Positions 59,793 through 64,000 of a stretch of DNA of 64,000 nucleotides are shown in pieces. The notes below the pieces were generated by a model. The model ran no database searches. It saw only the letters and a list, made by a program, of their open reading frames with translations, and was not told the DNA's origin. Position 1 is the stretch's first letter, and each line of letters begins with the position of its first letter. The DNA comes from Chionoecetes opilio (lineage: Eukaryota; Arthropoda; Malacostraca; Decapoda; Majidae): assembly GCA_016584305.1 (NCBI GenBank), contig JACEEZ010004806.1, positions 52,501 to 116,500 of the forward strand, in the 5' to 3' direction. The position numbers and the translations under genes are program-made.

Positions 59793-61019
59793 ATAATTAT
59801 TTTATTTTATATATATGTGTGTGTGTGTGTGTGTGAGTGTGTTTTCAAATGTCTTTTGTATGCAGTGAATATTTTCTGAAGGACTTTTATTACACAGGAG
59901 CCAAGAGAAACGAAGTGATTCCCCTGACCAACATGACTTAAGACAACATGACAGATGTCATCGACAAGGAACTCCTGACCAGCGTGACAAACATTATCAA
60001 CAAGGAAGCCATGACGAAAGTGACAGCCCTGACGATCATGAAAGGAGACAACATGACATACGATACCGAAGAGGAAGCCATGACCAGCATGACAGCCCTG
60101 GCCAGCATGACAGCCCTGGCCAGCATGACAGCCCTGGCCAGCATGACAGCCCTGGCCAGGCATGACAGCAATGGCCAGCATGACAGGAGACAACATGACA
60201 TACGATACCGAAGAGGAAGCCACGACCAGCGTGACAGCCCTGACCCGCATGACAGGAGACAACATGACATACAATCCCGAAGAGGAAGCCATGACCAGCG
60301 TGACAGCCCTGACCCGCATGACAGGAGACAACATGACATACGATACCGAAGAGGAAGCCACGACCAGCGTGACAGCCCTGGCCACCACGACGGGAGACAA
60401 CATGACATACAATCCCGAAGAGGAAGCCATGACCAGCGTGACAGCCCTGACCCGCATGACAGGAGACAACATGACATTCAATCCCGAAGAGGAAGCCATG
60501 ACCAGCGTGACAGCCCTGGCCAGCATGACAGGAGACAACGTGACATACAAACCCGAAGAGGAAGCCATGACCAGCATGGCAGACATTATCGAAGAAGAAG
60601 CCATGACCATCATGACAGCCCTGACCAGCATGACAGAAAACATGACAGACATTATCGAAGAGGAAGCCATGACCAGCATGACAGGGACGACAGACATGAC
60701 AGACATAACCAAAGGGGTAGCAAGACCAGAGGTGATCTCAAGAAGCTGGATGCTACCCTTGAAAACCGTGACCCTTGTAATGACAATGAAGAGGATAAGG
60801 AAGACAGTCAAGATGCTGTATAACATGCTTGGTCAGAGGGGAAAGTTACCCTTTAGAAAAACAAAATTATATAGTGTGATTCAGAATAGCGTGCTTCGAA
60901 AGTTCTCAGATTCAAGTGTGACAGAAATACAAACGATGGTTGCAGCAAAATTGCGTAATGCCCCAAAATTGAAAACAGATGAAAATTTATTGAACTACAT
61001 TATCACATACACTCAATAA
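57768..61019 (+). CDS. DUF4806-like protein with HD-rich tandem repeat
   Basis: Four exons agree in phase: 57768-57957, 58615-58746, 59129-59321, 59898-61019. Exon 1 reads WKRAVWLEGKKEEEGVVPPS then WVLEGNQTLLWPHG, the tryptophan/VVP-W pattern found at the N-terminus of many arthropod DUF4806 proteins. Exons 2-3 are acidic then Pro/Ser-rich. Exon 4 holds about ten copies of an HDRRQHDIRYRRGSHDQRDS-like repeat and ends TKLYSVIQNSVLRKFSDSSV with a LRNAPKLK motif, like the DUF4806 C-terminus. The function of the family is unknown. Three apparent frameshifts: the A7 run at 57935-57941, GG at 60159-60160, and near 60815-60830. It may be a gene with assembly indels or a decaying copy. An exon upstream of 57768 is possible. 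Confidence 0.5.
59754..59830. repeat. (TA)n/(TG)n microsatellite
   Basis: TA then TG runs in the last intron of the DUF4806-like gene, about 70 bases before the exon 4 acceptor. Confidence 0.9.
60050..60720 (+). repeat. Coding minisatellite, ~60-bp unit
   Basis: Units contain CATGACAGGAGACAACATGA and GAAGAGGAAGCCATGACCAG. It forms the HD-rich repeat of the DUF4806-like gene and is open in all plus frames and one minus frame. Confidence 0.85.
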
Positions 61020-61333
61020 TGATCATACGAAGGTGGGCAAACTTACTACCCCATGTCTCATGCATGACCTTTGTGAACTTTGACCTCAACTTGGGAGGTT
61101 TGTAAGATGTACTTAACATAAACCTGTGCAGATTATGTTTAAATCAAGTACAGTATAGAAATCATGAGACCAGGCAGATTTTTATTGTGTTTACTATTAG
61201 AAAAGTTTTTATATGATAAAAAAATGCTGGTAAAATTATGATATCAACTAACAGGTTGTGTACAGTTTGTGTCCCGTGATAAGGAGCAGCTAACCCCAAG
61301 TGACTTCGTTCCACCCACCCAATTTTATCACTA

Positions 61334-61337
<4 letters not shown>

Positions 61338-61373
<36 letters not shown>

Positions 61374-61392
61374 AATATATATATATATATTT

Positions 61393-61430
<38 letters not shown>
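61338..61430. repeat. (TA)n microsatellite
   Basis: Interrupted TA run. Otherwise 61020-62440 shows nothing recognisable. Confidence 0.9.
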
Positions 61431-61438
<8 letters not shown>

Positions 61439-62439
61439 TTATTTTTTTTTTTTGCATCACTGAAATTGCCAGTTTAGTTATTGCAGTCATTCTGTATTCA
61501 CTTCCTGTATCTAATAACCTATCTAAAGGGAAATACAAATGATGTGGTAATTTTTTGCTCTCTGGGCTCATGTAGTATTGATTTTTCACAAAACGGATGG
61601 GAGATTATTTTGGTTTTAGGATTTTCAAAATTAAGGTGTCATGATTAAAAGATGTAAAACCGAATAGAAATATACGTTATGTTTAATATTATTTTTTTCT
61701 TTATACATATACGTATATAACATTCAGAGTTTTCAATATTGTGCAGACTATGTAAATATCTTGCAAGAGAAGATATTTATAAAGCCATGGCACAGTACTA
61801 TGTATGGTCCAGTGAGTCTGAAGTCTGCATCATTGTGTTGTGACAACCTGTCTGTGTACAATGCGTCCTATCTCGTGATACATGTTTCTGTATTATTTGC
61901 CTTACCTCACCTGATATACGAAATATGCTGTTTCGATTGCCACCATGAGACTCGGCACGGATTATAAAACAGACATATGTTTGTAAAAACTTATTCATAA
62001 GAAGACGTCTCCTCTCCATGTTAATTCATATGACATTTTAGCTGCAATCTTATAACACCATCGCCTTCGAGATTTTTTTTCTATGGGGTGAAATTATTTA
62101 TTTACTTCTGTATCTATATTCAAGAATCTTAAAATGACAATCACAAGTAAATACTGTTGTGAAGATTTTGGAGTGACTTTTCAGTTATACTCTTAATTAC
62201 TTTTTTTTTCTTTTTTTTCTGATTTTTTTTCCAAACATGTCTGTTTTACAAGCACTGCTGAGATTCAAGGTGTCAACCAAAACACCTTATCTAGTACGTA
62301 TATCAAGTGAGCTAATGCAAATTATACAGAAACAAGTATCACGAGGTTGGATGCATTGTGGACGGACAGTTTGACAAACACGATAATGCAGACTAAGCTC
62401 AGATAATTCAAAGATAAGCATACACATGATTTATTCCAC

Positions 62440-62601
62440 CAGATATTACTGTGTATTACACATGAATCTGGTCATGTGTATTCCACGTGCAGAATTTCAC
62501 ATGAAATCAATTTGCATATTAGATCAGATATCCATGTGTGTTCCACGTGTAGAATCCATGTGTATTCCACATGAATTATGCGACATTTGCCCACTGGGAA
62601 G
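62440..62601. repeat. CCCAGTGGGCA-ended repeat, mirror end
   Basis: Repeated ATCCATGTGTATTCCACATG and CCATGTGTGTTCCACGTG motifs ending TTTGCCCACTGGG; reverse-complement relative of 55990-56110. The flanks do not match, so the two need not be one element. Confidence 0.4.
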
Positions 62602-63004
62602 TTTTAAGTTCTCAATGATGTAAAACTGCAAGATGCTACTGTGTATTGTTTCATTTTTTCCATAGATTGCCTAATTAGCATATTAATTAGGTATGTCACG
62701 AAATTACGAATATATTCCCTATATGACATAACATATGTTTAAATAAAAGCAAAAATCAGTTTTGAATCTGATGTTCTAAGTCAACATATTATTGTGGGAT
62801 GTGGGTGGGTGTATTGGAAGGTGCAGTTGTGTGGGAAATGGACTATCATGCACCAACTACTGCTTGTGTGAAGGAGGGGAGGGGGGTGCATCAACCAACT
62901 AACACAAAGGGTTGATGACGAGGGAGACGAGGAGGAGGGATATAAAGAAGACGAGGGTATGGAGAGGAAGGACATTGACCATGAAGAGGAAGACACGTCT
63001 TGAC

Positions 63005-63128
63005 GGTACCTGGAACTGTCGCCGATAGGAACTGTCGCCGATATCGGCGACTGCTCCAATTTTTCACGTCGGCGGGAGTTCCAATTGTCGGCGACAGTTC
63101 TAGTTCTTGATCTTGATATTACAGTACC
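63005..63128. mobile_element. Short palindromic MITE
   Basis: GGTACCTGGAACTGTCGCCG ... GGCGACAGTTCTAGTTCTTG, ending TTGATATTACAGTACC. A better-preserved relative of 56976-57075. Confidence 0.5.
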
Positions 63129-63526
63129 CAATATATCATTTAATAAGCTTTAATCATGTTTCTGCCTTCAGGGATTAAATACCAGCAATAACTTTAACTA
63201 TCAAAGACTTTCAATGGGAGAAATATACTTGTAAAGTTGTCAACACCCTTCTCCTGACTCCGCCCCCTTGGAGACTTGACCTGGCGCAGCATCGCAAGCG
63301 ACGCAAGGCGATCGCAATAGTACGGCCCTAGGTGGCTTGAAGATACCTTCACCTTTTCCGCGAGAATTTCAGTTCCATTAACCGTATTGACTCTCCAGTC
63401 AGACCATTTCTACGACAACTCCATTGTGCGCAGTGCTAATTGTTGATATAAAGAACAATAATATGTTGATTTAGAATATTAGATTCAAAACAAATTTTTG
63501 ATTTTATTTAAAACATGAAATGTCAA

Positions 63527-63705
63527 ATGGGGAGGCGGTAGCGGAGCGGTTAGAGTCTCCGACTGGCGTTCCCGGTGACCCGAGTTCGATCCCCGAAGAA
63601 ACCCAAAACCTTTAAGCACCGTCGAGTTGCCTAAGAACACCCACATAACCTGCCTATCAACTCTACCTTCGACTGCGAGTGCATCGAAGGACACAGGGGG
63701 GCATA
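63527..63705 (+). mobile_element. tRNA-derived SINE
   Basis: Box A (GGCGGTAGCGGAGCGGTTAG), box B (CCCGAGTTCGATCCCCG) and the body CACCGTCGAGTTGCCTAAGA match the copy at 24482. There is no poly-A tail; it ends at the inverted repeat. Confidence 0.8.
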
Positions 63706-64000
63706 CCTAATTAATATGCTAATTAGGCGATCTATGGAAAAAAGGAAAAATACACAGTAGCATCTTGCAGTTTTACATCATTGAGAACTTGAAACTTAGG
63801 TCTAGACACCCATAGGGATTCTATAGCCGGTTTAATAAGGAAGATAATACGAATATGTTAATTAGGTCAATTATGCAAATTTTTCAACAAAGGCAAATTA
63901 GCATCCTGCAGTTTCTGCATACTTAGGATGTGTACATTGCATTTGAAGCATAAAACCTTACAGTACTCAACATTTCCAGGTTCACCAGCTGGCTAGTAAA

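Larger units (their letters stand above)
62602..63795. repeat. ~97-bp inverted repeats enclosing a SINE
   Basis: 62602-62697 (ACTGCAAGATGCTACTGTGT, CCTAATTAGCATATTAATTA) is mirrored at 63700-63795. The interval holds a MITE and a tRNA-derived SINE. 63796-64000 shows a further diverged AATTAG/GCAAATTAG stretch only. Confidence 0.65.

Noticed and set aside
59807..60826. 339-codon minus-strand frame through the HD repeat
   Set aside because: Antisense of the coding minisatellite; the plus strand has matching splice sites and conserved ends.
55990..62601. 6.6-kb transposon bounded by CCCAGTGGGCA ends
   Set aside because: Flanking sequences do not match as a target duplication, and a multi-exon gene lies between them; two separate solo ends are likelier.

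Overview
The window is nuclear DNA from an arthropod, most likely a decapod crustacean. I infer this from short exons with GT-AG introns, five eukaryotic host genes, abundant CCTAA/TTAGG-like motifs, long (TA)n arrays and microsatellites, and a very dense load of RTE, Penelope-like, Tc1/pogo, hAT, Harbinger and foldback elements. There are no bacterial operons, CRISPR arrays or bona fide tRNA genes. The species assignment is inference; the gene calls rest on translated exons with matching splice phases.

Host genes, left to right. (1) HDDC3/MESH1 (+, 473-4286, 3 exons), a metazoan SpoT-type (p)ppGpp/NADPH hydrolase. (2) GPALPP1 (-, 15300-11813, 5 exons). (3) IARS1, cytosolic isoleucyl-tRNA synthetase (-, coding 33940-18646, 14 coding exons, about 1291 aa), with a possible non-coding first exon near 38458. 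(4) The two last exons of a cytosolic sulfotransferase (-, 55465-55090). (5) A DUF4806-like protein with an HD-rich repeat (+, 57768-61019). MESH1 and GPALPP1 are convergent; GPALPP1 and IARS1 are tandem on the minus strand. The genes share no pathway; the only loose link is that MESH1 and IARS1 both relate to amino-acid stress and translation. IARS1, GPALPP1 and the DUF4806-like gene each contain small frameshifts, mostly in short repeat tracts, which points to assembly indels or an uncorrected allele.

Repeats. 7970-11042 is a (TA)n tract holding a pogo-like element, a Tc1/mariner remnant and a 332-bp-arm Penelope-like palindrome. 15790-17316 is a foldback element split by a hAT with a perfect 8-bp target duplication. 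IARS1 introns carry 36-, 15-, 48- and about 26-bp minisatellites, an RTE LINE and a pogo-like element. 34833-37245 holds a large foldback built from four copies of a ~330-bp unit and flanked by 118-bp direct repeats. 38514-53859 is a transposon nest: hAT termini 15.3 kb apart enclose another hAT (itself holding a Harbinger and a MITE), a 5.9-kb long-TIR element with a degenerate multidomain coding region, a TTAA element inserted inside that coding region, and a third hAT holding a palindrome and a LINE tail.

The most notable unfamiliar material is the 5.9-kb long-TIR element at 44170-50069, the GGTA-ended foldback family (at least six copies), and the two cases (6442-7616 and 34887-37180) where an inverted-repeat-bounded element is flanked by 80- and 118-bp direct repeats.
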